A DNA stretch of 51,102 nt from a bacterium (GCA_024228115.1 JAAETT010000586.1:1-51102), one strand, 5' to 3'. Numbered from the stretch's first letter, positions 8,893-17,826 are shown. Notes: generated from the letters alone by a model not told the origin. Made by a program: numbers and translations.

Positions 8893-11448
8893 CTACCCGG
8901 TTGCGGGCGGTTCTTCTTCCGAGGCCTTTGCGACCAGGGGTAGGTGAATCCGGAAGAGGGTTCCGTCGGGGTCGGTTTCCACGTCCAACGTTCCCCCGTG
9001 TCGTTCCACGATGCCGTGGGAGATCGAGAGGCCGAGTCCGGTTCCCTGACCCACGGGCTTGGTGGTGAAGAACGGCTCGAAGATGCGCCCGAGCACATCG
9101 TCCGGAATTCCCGCGCCATCGTCGGAGAACTCGAGAATCACTCCGTCCGGTATCGAGCGCGTGACGATCCGTACCGTGCCCTCGCCATCGAGTGCGTCGC
9201 AGGCGTTCATCACGAGATTCATGAACACCTGGTTGAGCTGAGCCGGATAGCACCTCACTTTCGGAAGTTTGCCGAATTCCCGCTCGAGGGTAATGCCATC
9301 CGTGAAACGCGGTTCCATCAATGCAAGCGTGCGTTCAATCTCCTCGTTCAGATTCGCGTCTGCGATCTCGGCCTGATCCATACGGGAGAACGTTCGCAGA
9401 TCGAGCACGATCTTCTTGACTCGCTCGGTCCCTTCGCGGCTGCGGGAGAGCAGTTTTCGAATCGCCTCCCGGGGCTTCTGGAAATCTGCACCGGCCTCCT
9501 GCGCCAGCACCAGCTTCTTGACGAAATCGTCGAGTAGCTGGAGGTTGGCGTGCACGAAGCCGATCGGATTGTTCAGCTCGTGAGCCACGCCAGCGACCAA
9601 CTGGCCGAGACTTCGAAGCTTCTCACTCTGCATCAGCTGTGCCTGTGCTTCCTGGAGTTCATTCGTGCGTGCCTCGACCCGAGCTTCGAGGGTCTCGTTC
9701 AGCTTGGCGATCTCGTCGAACGCCTGGGCGTTCTCGATCGCAATCGCACTCTGATTGGCCAGCGTCCGCAGCAGTTGCCGATCGTCGGGTCCAAGGCGTT
9801 CCCCCGAGAGCTTCTCTCCTACGGCGATCAAGCCGAGCAGATCCACTCCGAACAGGATCGGCACCAGCAACTTGACGTGCAGCAGGTCGAAGACATCCCA
9901 GCATTCTTCGCGGGTTTCCGGATCGGCGAGGTCATCGAAATCCGTGCGGGCCAGCTCCTGCCTGCGCATCCAGAGATGCTTGCCGACCGGGTGATCGATC
10001 GGCAACTCGAGAACAGTCGCCTCCTCGTCGAAATCTCCTCGCCACGCCACGGGCACGAGGGATCGCTCATCATCGCCTAGCAGAAGTACCATGGCCCGCT
10101 CCACACCCATCGTATCCGTCACAGCAAGCAGCAGGCGATCGCTGACCTCCTCGAGTGACAACATCGAAACCATCGCCTCCGAGATTTCGCGTACGGCATT
10201 GCGATAGGCGGCCCGATCCCGATCGAAGAGCCGATCGACCAGGGTTTGCAGACGGTCGCGCAGGGGGTTGAAAGCGAGAATGGCAAAGAACAGGAACGTG
10301 ACAGAGAAGAGCGGCGAGTTGGCCGTGACGTTGAACTGCCGGAAGGCCGCGTCTGCACCGGTGATCAAGCCTGCGAACACACCTGTGATGGCAAGTGTGG
10401 CTGCACCGTAGGCCGCGGAGGATCGCGCCAGGCCCCGCATGTCGAAGAGGCCCCGCCGCACGATGCCGTACGCCATCGCGCCGGGGAAAACCACGAACCA
10501 GACCATCGCCAGGGACATCGGGAAGGGCAACGAGACCATCGTCTGTGCGAGCAACGCCAACATGACGGGAACGAAACTCACGAGAGCAGCCGTGAGCACG
10601 AGGTCCGCAGCTGCGGTCTGTCCGGAACCGCGCCTCTTGTATCGCTCGTGCACCAACACCAGGAAAGCGATGGCGCAGCCCCCGGCGCCCAGTCCGTATC
10701 CCAGGCCCGCGAGCAAACCCGGCGGAATCCCCAGCGGTCGCTCGAAGATCACCGCCACTGCAATCGCCAGGGCCAACAGGTAGGGAATGAGGCGAAGCCG
10801 ATGTCGCCGGGAGACCCATTGTGGCTCCAATGGATAGATCGTGAAGAGATGGAACATCGACGCGCCGATCAACGGCATGGTGATGACCATGCGCTCGTAA
10901 CCGAACGGCGCGTCATAGGTGTTCACGCCGCCGAATAGCGCTGTCGCCATCGCGCAAGAGAAGAGCAGGAAAGCCCATGATTCGGCGTGATCCGCTCGCG
11001 AGCTCCACACAAAGAGGCCGAGCAACAAATAGGCGGAGCCAGCGACGGCCAGGGCGGCAAAGATCGGGATCGTGAAACTCTGATAGGCAGAGCGACGAGC
11101 ACGCGGCTGGAGTGAAAGATCGAGGATTCCCGTCCCCGTTTCGATCCGGTAGGTCACTGGCTTTCCGGCAACGATCCGCTCCCAGCCGCGCTCGCGGTAC
11201 CACTCCTGGACGACCAGGCCATCCACCTCGAGCACCCGGTCGCCCTCGCGAACGCCGAGAGCGCGCGCCTCGTCGGAGACGTCGTTGACGATGGCCGTTC
11301 TTCCGATCGTGCTCGTATGCAGGGGCGGATCTACGATCCGGGGCGTCGCCAACTGGCCCCAGATCGCCAGCACGAACGCACTGACGGCCCATACGACGCC
11401 CAGGGCAGACGTCGTACGTCTGAAACGTCTGGTCGCGTCCGGGCTCAT
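8893..11448 (-). CDS. membrane sensor histidine kinase (PDZ-like, multi-TM, GAF, HisKA, HATPase), copy 1
   Basis: An 851-residue orphan sensor kinase. After a first membrane helix (about 13-32) comes a PDZ-like extracytoplasmic segment (LGVREGDRVLEVDGLVVQEW), then about seven to eight membrane helices to roughly residue 390. A GAF-like domain follows (about 420-570), then a coiled linker. The HisKA helix has the phospho-acceptor His623 in VAGVAHELNNP. The ATPase domain has N box NQVFMNLVMNACDAL, G1 box FSDDGAGIPDD and EPFFTTKPVGQGTGLGLSIS, all intact. No response regulator is adjacent. Its ATG overlaps the stop of the upstream paralogue by 4 nt, so the two are one transcription unit. The sensed signal is unknown. 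Confidence 0.9.
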   Translation of the reverse strand: MSPDATRRFRRTTSALGVVWAVSAFVLAIWGQLATPRIVDPPLHTSTIGRTAIVNDVSDEARALGVREGDRVLEVDGLVVQEWYRERGWERIVAGKPVTYRIETGTGILDLSLQPRARRSAYQSFTIPIFAALAVAGSAYLLLGLFVWSSRADHAESWAFLLFSCAMATALFGGVNTYDAPFGYERMVITMPLIGASMFHLFTIYPLEPQWVSRRHRLRLIPYLLALAIAVAVIFERPLGIPPGLLAGLGYGLGAGGCAIAFLVLVHERYKRRGSGQTAAADLVLTAALVSFVPVMLALLAQTMVSLPFPMSLAMVWFVVFPGAMAYGIVRRGLFDMRGLARSSAAYGAATLAITGVFAGLITGADAAFRQFNVTANSPLFSVTFLFFAILAFNPLRDRLQTLVDRLFDRDRAAYRNAVREISEAMVSMLSLEEVSDRLLLAVTDTMGVERAMVLLLGDDERSLVPVAWRGDFDEEATVLELPIDHPVGKHLWMRRQELARTDFDDLADPETREECWDVFDLLHVKLLVPILFGVDLLGLIAVGEKLSGERLGPDDRQLLRTLANQSAIAIENAQAFDEIAKLNETLEARVEARTNELQEAQAQLMQSEKLRSLGQLVAGVAHELNNPIGFVHANLQLLDDFVKKLVLAQEAGADFQKPREAIRKLLSRSREGTERVKKIVLDLRTFSRMDQAEIADANLNEEIERTLALMEPRFTDGITLEREFGKLPKVRCYPAQLNQVFMNLVMNACDALDGEGTVRIVTRSIPDGVILEFSDDGAGIPDDVLGRIFEPFFTTKPVGQGTGLGLSISHGIVERHGGTLDVETDPDGTLFRIHLPLVAKASEEEPPATG

Positions 11449-14012
11449 GCGGCGCCCTCGGCATTGGCACCCGCCTGTTCGAGCGCTTCTGCCGGCGGCT
11501 CGAAGGGCAGGTGCAGAACGAAGGTCGTTCCGACACCCGCCTCCGATTCGACCTCCATCGTGCCTCCATGCCTCTCGACGATCCCGTGCGAGAGCGAGAG
11601 CCCGAGGCCCGTTCCCTGGCCCACCGGCTTCGTCGTGAAGAATGGATCGAAGACCTGGCTCTTGACCTCCTCGGGCATCCCCGGGCCGTCATCCCCGAAC
11701 TCGAGACGGACTCCATCTCCTTCGGGCCGCGTACGAATGGTGATCTTTCCGCGACCCTCCATCGCATCGCATGCATTCATGAGCAGGTTCATGAACACCT
11801 GGTTCAGCTGCCCCGCGAACCCACGGACTTGCGGTAGTTCCTCATAGTCACGGTCCACCTCGACCCCGGCCTTCAGGCGCGGCTCCATCAATGTGAGCGT
11901 GCGATCGATTTCCTCGTTGAGGCAGACCTGTTGAAGGTCCGCATGATCCGTGCGCGAGAAGGTGCGGAGATCCTGGACGATCTGCTTGACGCGATCCGTG
12001 CCCTCACGGCTTCGGCCCAGGAGCTTCTCGATGGCCTGTCGTGATTTCTGGCGGCGTTCCGCATCGGAACTCGAGGAGACCAACCTCTCGACGTAGCCGT
12101 CGAGGAGCTGAAGGTTCGCATGAACGAAGCCGATCGGGTTGTTCAGCTCATGGGCCACGCCGGCCACCATCTGGCCCAGGCTGCGCATCTTTTCGCTCTG
12201 CACCAACTGGGCCTGAGTCTCACGCAGTTCTCGCGTACGTTCGTCGACCCGGACTTCGAGCGTTTCGTTCAGCTTGGCGATTTCGTCGAACGCCTGGGCG
12301 TTCTCGATCGCGATCGCGCTCTGGTTTGCCAAGGTCCGAAGCAGTTCCCGCTCATCCGGACCGAGCCTCTCAGCTGTGAGCTGACGTCCGACGGCGATCA
12401 CTCCGAGAAGATCGACGCCGAAGAGGATGGGCACCAACAGCTCCACCTCCAACGTGTCGAACACATCGCGGCACTGCTCGCGGAGGTCCGGATCCGCTTC
12501 CTCATCGAAATCCACCCGGGCCAGCTCGGTGCGCCGCATCCACAGGTTGCGACAGATGGGATGCTCGGCATCGATCGAGAAGGGCTCCAGATCCTCATCC
12601 CAATCGCCGCGCGCGGCCTCGGTACGAAACGTCTCGCCAGCCTCTCCGACCAGAAGAACCAGGGCGCGCTCTGCTCCCATCGTATCGGTCACGGCGATCA
12701 GGATACGCTCCACTATCTCGCGTACCGAGAGCATCGAAACCATCGCCTCGGAGATTTCGCGGACTGCATCCCGATAAGCGACGCGATCGCGATCGAAAAT
12801 CCGGTCGACCATGTTCTGGAGCCGGCCGCGCAGCGGATTGAAGACCAGGATCGCAAAGAACAGGAACACGACCGAGGCCAACGGCGATCGCGCGTCCATA
12901 TCGAAACGCCCCACCAATGCGTCCGCGAACGTGATGAAGAGCGCGAAGGCACCCGTGATGCCAAGTGTGACCGCGCCGTAGGCCGCCGAACTTCGAGCCA
13001 ACAAGCGCATGTCCAGGATCTCGGAGCGCAGTATTCCGTAGCCCAGGGCCAACGGAAACATGAAGAAGCCGAGCAGAGCGAGCGTCCAGGGGAGACGGGT
13101 CCCGACTGTCGCGTGAAGGATGATCGCGACGATGACCGGGATGAAACTGACGAGCGCGCCGACCACGGCGATCGTCGAGCGGTCGGCAACGAGCCCTCTG
13201 GGCAACCGGGCTCGTTCGGATACGACGATTCCGACGCCCAGCATGCCCATCGCCAACGCGAAGAACGTCATTGTTGGATTCACGAGAGGCATCAAGCCCG
13301 AGATGTAGGGCGAGACGACACCAAGCCCACCCAGGAGCAAAGCGGCCCCGTAGATGGCGGGCCGGATTTGTGGACGCCCTGCGATCCAGCGGGGCACCGT
13401 TGGATAGACCGAGAAGAGATGAAACGAAGAAGCACCCATCAAGGGCACCGTGATCGCCACCAGACTCCAATTCACGGGATCCAATGTGCCAGCGAGAAAG
13501 AGCATCGCCGCGGTCGAGCTGCAGAAGAGCATGAGTGCCCAGGCTTCCTCGCGAGCACTTCGCAGTTGGAAGACGATCGCTCCGATGACCAGATAGATCA
13601 GGCCCACCGCTGGAACCGCCACGCGAATGAGGCGCTCGCTCGGAAAGGGGGGCAGTCCTGCCGGGCGCGGAACGAGCATCACGTCATGGCGGCTGCCATC
13701 CACGCGTTGGATCCCGTACTGGTTCGCCGCACCCTCCCGCAGATGCGAACTGCCGCGGGCCAGCCATTCATCCACCCGCTGGCCATCGATCGAGATCCAC
13801 CGGTCCCGGTTGCGAAGACCCGCCGCCTCGGCCTCGGGTGAAACCGCATGGATGACGTGCCAGCCAGCTGCGCTCGAGAACGAGAACGGAGGCAGGGGCG
13901 CGTCTCGCAGTCGAAGCTGCGAGCGAACCCCCGCGAACAGCGCCAGCAGGGCCCAGCACAATACGAGGGCCGCGGTCAGGCGTCTAAATCGGGCCGTCGA
14001 GCCGGGGCTCAT
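11445..14012 (-). CDS. membrane sensor histidine kinase (PDZ-like, multi-TM, GAF, HisKA, HATPase), copy 2
   Basis: An 855-residue paralogue of the gene that follows it, with the same domain order: signal-anchor helix, PDZ-like segment (AAGLRNRDRWISIDGQRVDEW), a membrane block of about eight helices, GAF-like domain, HisKA with His621 in VAGVAHELNNP, and an intact ATPase domain (FGDDGPGMPEE, GQGTGLGLSLS). The segment around LANQSAIAIENAQAFDEI and the H box are nearly identical in the two proteins. The membrane and PDZ-like parts have diverged, which suggests tandem duplication with change of the sensory half. It is the first gene of the pair. No regulator or output gene is beside it. Confidence 0.9.
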   Translation of the reverse strand: MSPGSTARFRRLTAALVLCWALLALFAGVRSQLRLRDAPLPPFSFSSAAGWHVIHAVSPEAEAAGLRNRDRWISIDGQRVDEWLARGSSHLREGAANQYGIQRVDGSRHDVMLVPRPAGLPPFPSERLIRVAVPAVGLIYLVIGAIVFQLRSAREEAWALMLFCSSTAAMLFLAGTLDPVNWSLVAITVPLMGASSFHLFSVYPTVPRWIAGRPQIRPAIYGAALLLGGLGVVSPYISGLMPLVNPTMTFFALAMGMLGVGIVVSERARLPRGLVADRSTIAVVGALVSFIPVIVAIILHATVGTRLPWTLALLGFFMFPLALGYGILRSEILDMRLLARSSAAYGAVTLGITGAFALFITFADALVGRFDMDARSPLASVVFLFFAILVFNPLRGRLQNMVDRIFDRDRVAYRDAVREISEAMVSMLSVREIVERILIAVTDTMGAERALVLLVGEAGETFRTEAARGDWDEDLEPFSIDAEHPICRNLWMRRTELARVDFDEEADPDLREQCRDVFDTLEVELLVPILFGVDLLGVIAVGRQLTAERLGPDERELLRTLANQSAIAIENAQAFDEIAKLNETLEVRVDERTRELRETQAQLVQSEKMRSLGQMVAGVAHELNNPIGFVHANLQLLDGYVERLVSSSSDAERRQKSRQAIEKLLGRSREGTDRVKQIVQDLRTFSRTDHADLQQVCLNEEIDRTLTLMEPRLKAGVEVDRDYEELPQVRGFAGQLNQVFMNLLMNACDAMEGRGKITIRTRPEGDGVRLEFGDDGPGMPEEVKSQVFDPFFTTKPVGQGTGLGLSLSHGIVERHGGTMEVESEAGVGTTFVLHLPFEPPAEALEQAGANAEGAA

Positions 14013-14111
14013 GTCACCCTCTGGGCACTCCGAGGGGAGCCTAGCTCACGCGGGGCTGGCCAGCGCGACTTCCCGCTTCGAGCTCTCGACCCGAGCAGGA
14101 TCGAACTGGGG

Positions 14112-14519
14112 CTAGGGAGCCGCCTGGGCGCGCTTCACCTCGGCACGAATGCGTCGGATCTCCGCGAGGACATCGTCGTCGGTCCGGTAGTTGCTGCCTG
14201 CGCCATTGAAGACGACGACGTCTTCCCCGTCCGCTTCCGCCTGGGCCTCGAGAGCCGCCATGACATCGGCGATCTGAGCGGCGAGATCGGCGCCCTCCGG
14301 GGCGTCCACTTCGCAGGATTCGGCTTCACTCGAGAGACCGCCAAGTGCGCCGGGAGCGATCGGCTGACTCGCCTGGGGCCGGGCGGGCGCTCCCTCGGCC
14401 CCCGCCACCTGCACGCCGGGCGACCACAGGACGAGCATCGCTGCGAGACAGAAACCGCCGCCTGCATTCAGCCAGGAAAAGCGGGAACGAGCAGACGGAT
14501 TCAAGGGGCTCGAAGGCAT
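14112..14519 (-). CDS. hypothetical exported protein
   Basis: A predicted 135-residue protein of unknown function. The ATG at 14519 is preceded by AGGAG at a 7-nt distance, a strong ribosome site that favours it over the GTG-like start further up. A hydrophobic stretch (GGGFCLAAMLVLWSPGVQVAGAEG) looks like a signal peptide with an AGA-type cleavage site. The mature part is short and acidic, and ends in a charged helix (DDDVLAEIRRIRAEVKRAQ). No family is recognised. It lies about 100 bp upstream of the kinase pair on the same strand. Confidence 0.65.
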   Translation of the reverse strand: MPSSPLNPSARSRFSWLNAGGGFCLAAMLVLWSPGVQVAGAEGAPARPQASQPIAPGALGGLSSEAESCEVDAPEGADLAAQIADVMAALEAQAEADGEDVVVFNGAGSNYRTDDDVLAEIRRIRAEVKRAQAAP

Positions 14520-14701
14520 GGGGCAACTCCTCACCCTTCGATATCGGCGCCGGGGCTTGAAGGCTTTACCCGTGAGGCGAAAAAGAGGCGGAACCTGCGC
14601 CCAAGTTGCCGGCGCGTGGGTTCAGTCTTGCCGAGCCACGGGAGATGACGGCGCGCCCGGGCCCGATCCACCTCAAGCGAATTGCACCGATGGAAGCTGA
14701 G

Positions 14702-15481
14702 TCAGATTCCAGAGCCGTCCGACTCGTCCTCGACATGCAGCCCACACTCCTTGGTGTCCGGGCTTTCCCACCACCAACGACCGGCCCGCGGGTCTTCGCC
14801 CGGCTGAACCGCGCGGGTGCAGGGGCTACAACCGACGGTGGGGAAGCTCTCGCTGTGGAGGCGATTGACCGGCACCGAGTTGGCGCGCACGTACTTCCAT
14901 ACGTCGTCGGATGACCAATCGACGAGGGGGTTGATCTTGACCAACCGCCCATCCGCATCGAGTTCGACCTTCGCTGCGTCCTCTCGCGTGACGTTCTGCT
15001 CGCGGCGCAACCCGGTGACATGAGCATCGAGGTCGGCCAGGAAACGTCGGTTCGGCTCGACCTTCCGTAGCCGGCAACACAACTGCCGTTTCTCGAGGGA
15101 CTCGTAGAAGAGGTTCATGCCGTGCTCATTCACCATCGTCTGCACGGCCTGGGCCTCGGGAAAGACCACCTCGACATTCTTGTCGTAGCGATCGCGAACC
15201 CGGTCGATCAGGTCGTAGGTCGCCTGGTGAAGCCTGCCCGTGTCGAGCACGTACACGCGAGAACTCGGCTCGATGCGATGCATCATGTCGAGGAGGACGA
15301 GCCCTTCAGGATTTCCGAACGAGCAGGAAAGACTGAGCCGAGGATGAAAATTCTTGATAGCCCAAGTCAAGATTTCATGGGCGTTCAAGGACTCCAGGCG
15401 CCCACTTTGAATATCATTCAACATACTGGAATTCAAAGCAGTTTCGGATTGTCGGGATAGCACAGAGACCGTTGCGGACAT
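14702..15481 (-). CDS. cysH: assimilatory adenylyl-sulfate (APS) reductase
   Basis: A 259-residue enzyme that reduces adenylyl sulfate to sulfite for cysteine synthesis, using thioredoxin. It has the PP-loop-like SLSCSFGNPEGLVLLDMM, the iron-sulfur ligands in LCCRLRKVEP and CSPCTRAV, and the C-terminal catalytic cysteine in KECGLH. The CC plus CxxC set indicates a [4Fe-4S] APS reductase rather than a cluster-free PAPS reductase. The ATG at 15481 has a GAGGGG sequence about 10 nt upstream. A GTG at 15505 is a weaker alternative. It is divergent from the padR gene. The dependence on a Fe-S cluster connects it loosely to the SUF operon further on. Confidence 0.9.
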   Translation of the reverse strand: MSATVSVLSRQSETALNSSMLNDIQSGRLESLNAHEILTWAIKNFHPRLSLSCSFGNPEGLVLLDMMHRIEPSSRVYVLDTGRLHQATYDLIDRVRDRYDKNVEVVFPEAQAVQTMVNEHGMNLFYESLEKRQLCCRLRKVEPNRRFLADLDAHVTGLRREQNVTREDAAKVELDADGRLVKINPLVDWSSDDVWKYVRANSVPVNRLHSESFPTVGCSPCTRAVQPGEDPRAGRWWWESPDTKECGLHVEDESDGSGI

Positions 15482-15574
15482 CGACAGCCTGCCCCTCGGG
15501 CACACAATTCGGGAGCACCGAAGCTATTCCTTAGCATATCGATCTTCAATTCGCAGAATTCCGATTCGATATTC

Positions 15575-15603
15575 TTGATTTGCATATGATGGTTTATCAT
15601 ATT
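15575..15603 (+). promoter_or_regulatory. candidate promoter of the padR gene
   Basis: TTGATT at 15575-15580 and CATATT at 15598-15603 are spaced by 17 bp in a markedly AT-rich patch. The predicted start of transcription is near 15610, only about six bases before the ATG at 15616. The palindrome at 15583-15606 covers the spacer and the -10 box. Confidence 0.4.
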
Positions 15604-15606
15604 GCA
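15583..15606. promoter_or_regulatory. palindromic operator, probably for the PadR regulator
   Basis: ATATGAT (15584-15590) and ATCATAT (15596-15602) form a 7-bp inverted repeat with a 5-bp centre, extended by flanking GC bases. PadR-family dimers bind AT-rich dyads of this kind near their own promoters. The position over the -10 region suggests autorepression. Confidence 0.5.
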
Positions 15607-15615
15607 GATTCCTGT

Positions 15616-16170
15616 ATGTCACTTCGCCACGCCATCCTTGGACTCGTCGAATACAAGCCTACCCACGGCTACGAGCTGAAGCGCGTTCTGGACGAAGGCA
15701 TCTCGAGCTTCTGGCCCGTGAACCTCGCCGCGATCTACCCGAACCTCCACCGGCTCGAAGAGGAAGGGCTGCTGACCCACCGCATGGAAGCCAGTCCCGA
15801 GGGTCGCCCGGACCGGAAGGTCTACGAGATCACCAAGGCTGGCAGTGAAGAACTCGCAGCCTGGCGACGGCTGCCGCCGGAGAGCGATGGCAACACGCGT
15901 GTACCGCTCTTCTTGAAGCTGCTGTTCGCCAAGCCCGAGAACATGCGCGACGCCCTCGACTGGATCGACAAGGCGATCGAGCAGAACCGTGGGAACGCAG
16001 ATCGACTGCGTAGTGAGCTCCACGATCCCAAGGCGTTCGACAGTTTCTTCGTGCGTTTCATGCGCGAGAGCAGCCTGGCCCATACAGAGTTGCAGGTCGA
16101 ACTCCTGCAGGAGCTTCGTGCGGGCGTCGCCCATCAGATCGAGACGCACGAGAGGCGCCAGAAAGACTGA
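15616..16170 (+). CDS. PadR family transcriptional regulator
   Basis: A 184-residue regulator with the PadR winged-helix N-terminal domain (about 1-80: HAILGLVEYKPTHGYELKRV, LAAIYPNLHRLEEEGLL, GRPDRKVYEITKAG). A C-terminal helical dimerisation domain follows, giving the long 'Vir_reg' type of PadR. It starts with MSLRHAILG at the ATG at 15616. Methionines further upstream lie in the AT-rich operator region and are unlikely starts. PadR proteins commonly repress efflux or detoxification genes, but none lies downstream here. The divergent cysH may share the control region. A strong hairpin terminator follows. Confidence 0.9.
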   Translation: MSLRHAILGLVEYKPTHGYELKRVLDEGISSFWPVNLAAIYPNLHRLEEEGLLTHRMEASPEGRPDRKVYEITKAGSEELAAWRRLPPESDGNTRVPLFLKLLFAKPENMRDALDWIDKAIEQNRGNADRLRSELHDPKAFDSFFVRFMRESSLAHTELQVELLQELRAGVAHQIETHERRQKD

Positions 16171-16230
16171 ACCCGCCAGGAAACGGTTTCTCGGGGGTGA
16201 GACATCGACCCGCCACCCATCACCCCCACG

Positions 16231-16257
16231 CGGCCCCGGGCACAGTGCCCGGGGCCG
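16231..16257 (+). terminator. Rho-independent-type terminator after padR
   Basis: A perfect 12-bp GC-rich stem, CGGCCCCGGGCA with TGCCCGGGGCCG, has a CAG loop and is followed by TGTTGTTT. It lies about 60 bp past the padR stop and before the next gene. Confidence 0.75.
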
Positions 16258-16320
16258 TGTTGTTTCCAAGTCAGGGTTTCCCCCCTACGGCCTGAAACTT
16301 GTTTCGCCGATGCGCTCGCC

Positions 16321-17022
16321 ATGAGGAATGAAGACCGGAGTCTGCCGGCGGCGGAGATCGCACGTCTAGCGGTGATGCGGCGCCTCGCCATGGGCACGGC
16401 TCACGCGATGAACAATGCGCTCACCATCGCGGTAGGAGAAGCGGGGTTTCTCCACGAAGACTACAAGGAAGATCCGGCGATCGTGGAAGCTTGCCAGGCA
16501 ATCCTCACCTCGATCGATCGCTGCGCTCGCCTGACCCAGGCGCTGCTATACCGAAGCGATCCCGCCCAATCGAGTGGCGAAGCGGGCTCGGATCTCGTGC
16601 GCGTCGTTCGCGATCTCGAGCGTTGGCTCCGCGAAGCGATCGGCAGCCGGAACTCGCTGCAGATCGATGCCCCGGATGATCTGGTAGTCGTCGCCGCCCC
16701 CGAACATGAGCTCGAGCTCCTGGTCATGGGGCTGATTTCGTTTGCGGCCGATCAAACCCAAGGCGCATGCGAACTCCAGCTTCGGGTCGAACTCGATGCG
16801 GCGGGCAACTCGGCCGTCCTGCGACTCGAGGTTTCCTGCGATGACGTCCCCGATGAGTTCGTCGTCTCGCTCGAGGATGCGGGCAGAGCTGCACGACCTC
16901 GTGACCGGGTGCTGCTCGAAGCGTTGCACGAGCAGGTCATCCAACGAGGTGGCGCTTGGCATGTTGCGCGGATCGACCCCCAGAGCCTCTCGCTGATCGT
17001 CAGGCTACCGACCGCGATCTAG
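16321..17022 (+). CDS. short histidine-kinase-like protein with degenerate ATPase region
   Basis: A 233-residue cytoplasmic protein. Its first 70 residues resemble a HisKA dimerisation helix pair, with His28 in the H-box-like GTAHAMNNALTIAVGEAG. The rest resembles a GHKL ATPase in layout, but the usual N and G boxes are not recognisable (EHELELLVMGLISFAADQ in the N-box place, no DxGxG). It could be a phosphotransfer or dimer-partner protein rather than a working kinase. The 3' end overlaps the convergent sigma-like gene by 23 bp. No sensor domain or membrane segment is present. Confidence 0.6.
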   Translation: MRNEDRSLPAAEIARLAVMRRLAMGTAHAMNNALTIAVGEAGFLHEDYKEDPAIVEACQAILTSIDRCARLTQALLYRSDPAQSSGEAGSDLVRVVRDLERWLREAIGSRNSLQIDAPDDLVVVAAPEHELELLVMGLISFAADQTQGACELQLRVELDAAGNSAVLRLEVSCDDVPDEFVVSLEDAGRAARPRDRVLLEALHEQVIQRGGAWHVARIDPQSLSLIVRLPTAI

Positions 17023-17389
17023 CCAGGAACTCTCCCGCTCCTTCCCGAGCGGCGTTCAGGGCTTCGATGCACGCGTGGACGCCAGGCCGAAGACGAGGCC
17101 CTTCTCGGTCCAGATGGATCTCCGGGTTCCAGCCTCGCTCGTCGTCCGCGATCCGTTCGAGTTCGTCAGGCGGAAGGGGCTCCACCAGCTCGATGCTCTT
17201 GCGCCGGTATCGGTCGACGAAGCGACTTCGAATACTCGCGAATAAGTATCCGATTTCGCGCGGCCCGCGAGCTTTGAGCACGGAGACCCAGGCATCCTGA
17301 AGTAGATCCTCGGCCTGGTCGGGATCATGGGTCAACGAGAGGCCGTAGCGATAGCCGCGGATCAGCAGCATCTCGTGCTCATCGGACAA
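17000..17389 (-). CDS. sigma-70 region 2 protein lacking region 4
   Basis: A 129-residue protein whose first 70 residues are a good ECF-type sigma region 2: YRYGLSLTHDPDQAEDLLQD, AWVSVLKARG, then IGYLFASIRSRFVDRYRRKS, which binds core polymerase and the -10 element. The helix-turn-helix of region 4 is absent. The remaining 55 residues (PLPPDELERIADDERGWNPE and on) match nothing I know, and the other two frames do not restore it. It may be a truncated sigma factor, an adaptor or a decaying gene. It follows a secreted-protein gene by 14 nt on the same strand and overlaps the convergent kinase-like gene by 23 bp. Confidence 0.6.
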   Translation of the reverse strand: MSDEHEMLLIRGYRYGLSLTHDPDQAEDLLQDAWVSVLKARGPREIGYLFASIRSRFVDRYRRKSIELVEPLPPDELERIADDERGWNPEIHLDREGPRLRPGVHACIEALNAAREGAGEFLARSRSVA

Positions 17390-17403
17390 GGACGGCGAAA
17401 CCT

Positions 17404-17826
17404 CTAGAAGAGCCCGGGCCAGCGTTGCTCGACCTGGTATTTCCGTTTCTCACCATCTTCCGAATGAACGATCGCCTGATTGACGCGGAAACCGGTATCC
17501 GTGGGGACCACGAGAAAATCCAGATCGTAGGGTCGCTCTTTCTCATCCACGAAATCCGCGCAGCTCACGAAGAAGTGGCCCTTCTTGACGATCCCGTCGT
17601 GGAGTTCGACCAGCCGGAGCTTCGTCAGCTTTCCGACCACGGGGTCGTAGTGAAGCATCGACCCATCCTTCCCCTTCTGCGCATCGATGAATGCTCCCAT
17701 CGCCGCCTGGATGCCCTCGCGCTCCTTTCCCTGGATCGATGGATCATCCCCTCCCCAGGCAGGGCTCGTTCCAACGCACAGCCCAAGAACCACGAATCCG
17801 ATCAAACTCATACCCAGCCGTTGCAT
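17404..17826 (-). CDS. hypothetical exported protein
   Basis: A predicted 140-residue protein with a clean signal peptide (MQRLGMSLIGFVVLGLCVG, cleaving near PAWG). The ATG at 17826 has a strong GGAGGAG ribosome site seven bases upstream, so longer in-frame starts are rejected. The mature region carries FIDAQKGKDGSMLHYDPVVG and ends with KRKYQVEQRWPGLF. The pattern of a helix followed by beta strands resembles small NTF2-like or lumazine-binding exported proteins, but no motif proves it. It precedes the sigma-like gene by 14 nt, so the two may be functionally linked. Confidence 0.7.
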   Translation of the reverse strand: MQRLGMSLIGFVVLGLCVGTSPAWGGDDPSIQGKEREGIQAAMGAFIDAQKGKDGSMLHYDPVVGKLTKLRLVELHDGIVKKGHFFVSCADFVDEKERPYDLDFLVVPTDTGFRVNQAIVHSEDGEKRKYQVEQRWPGLF

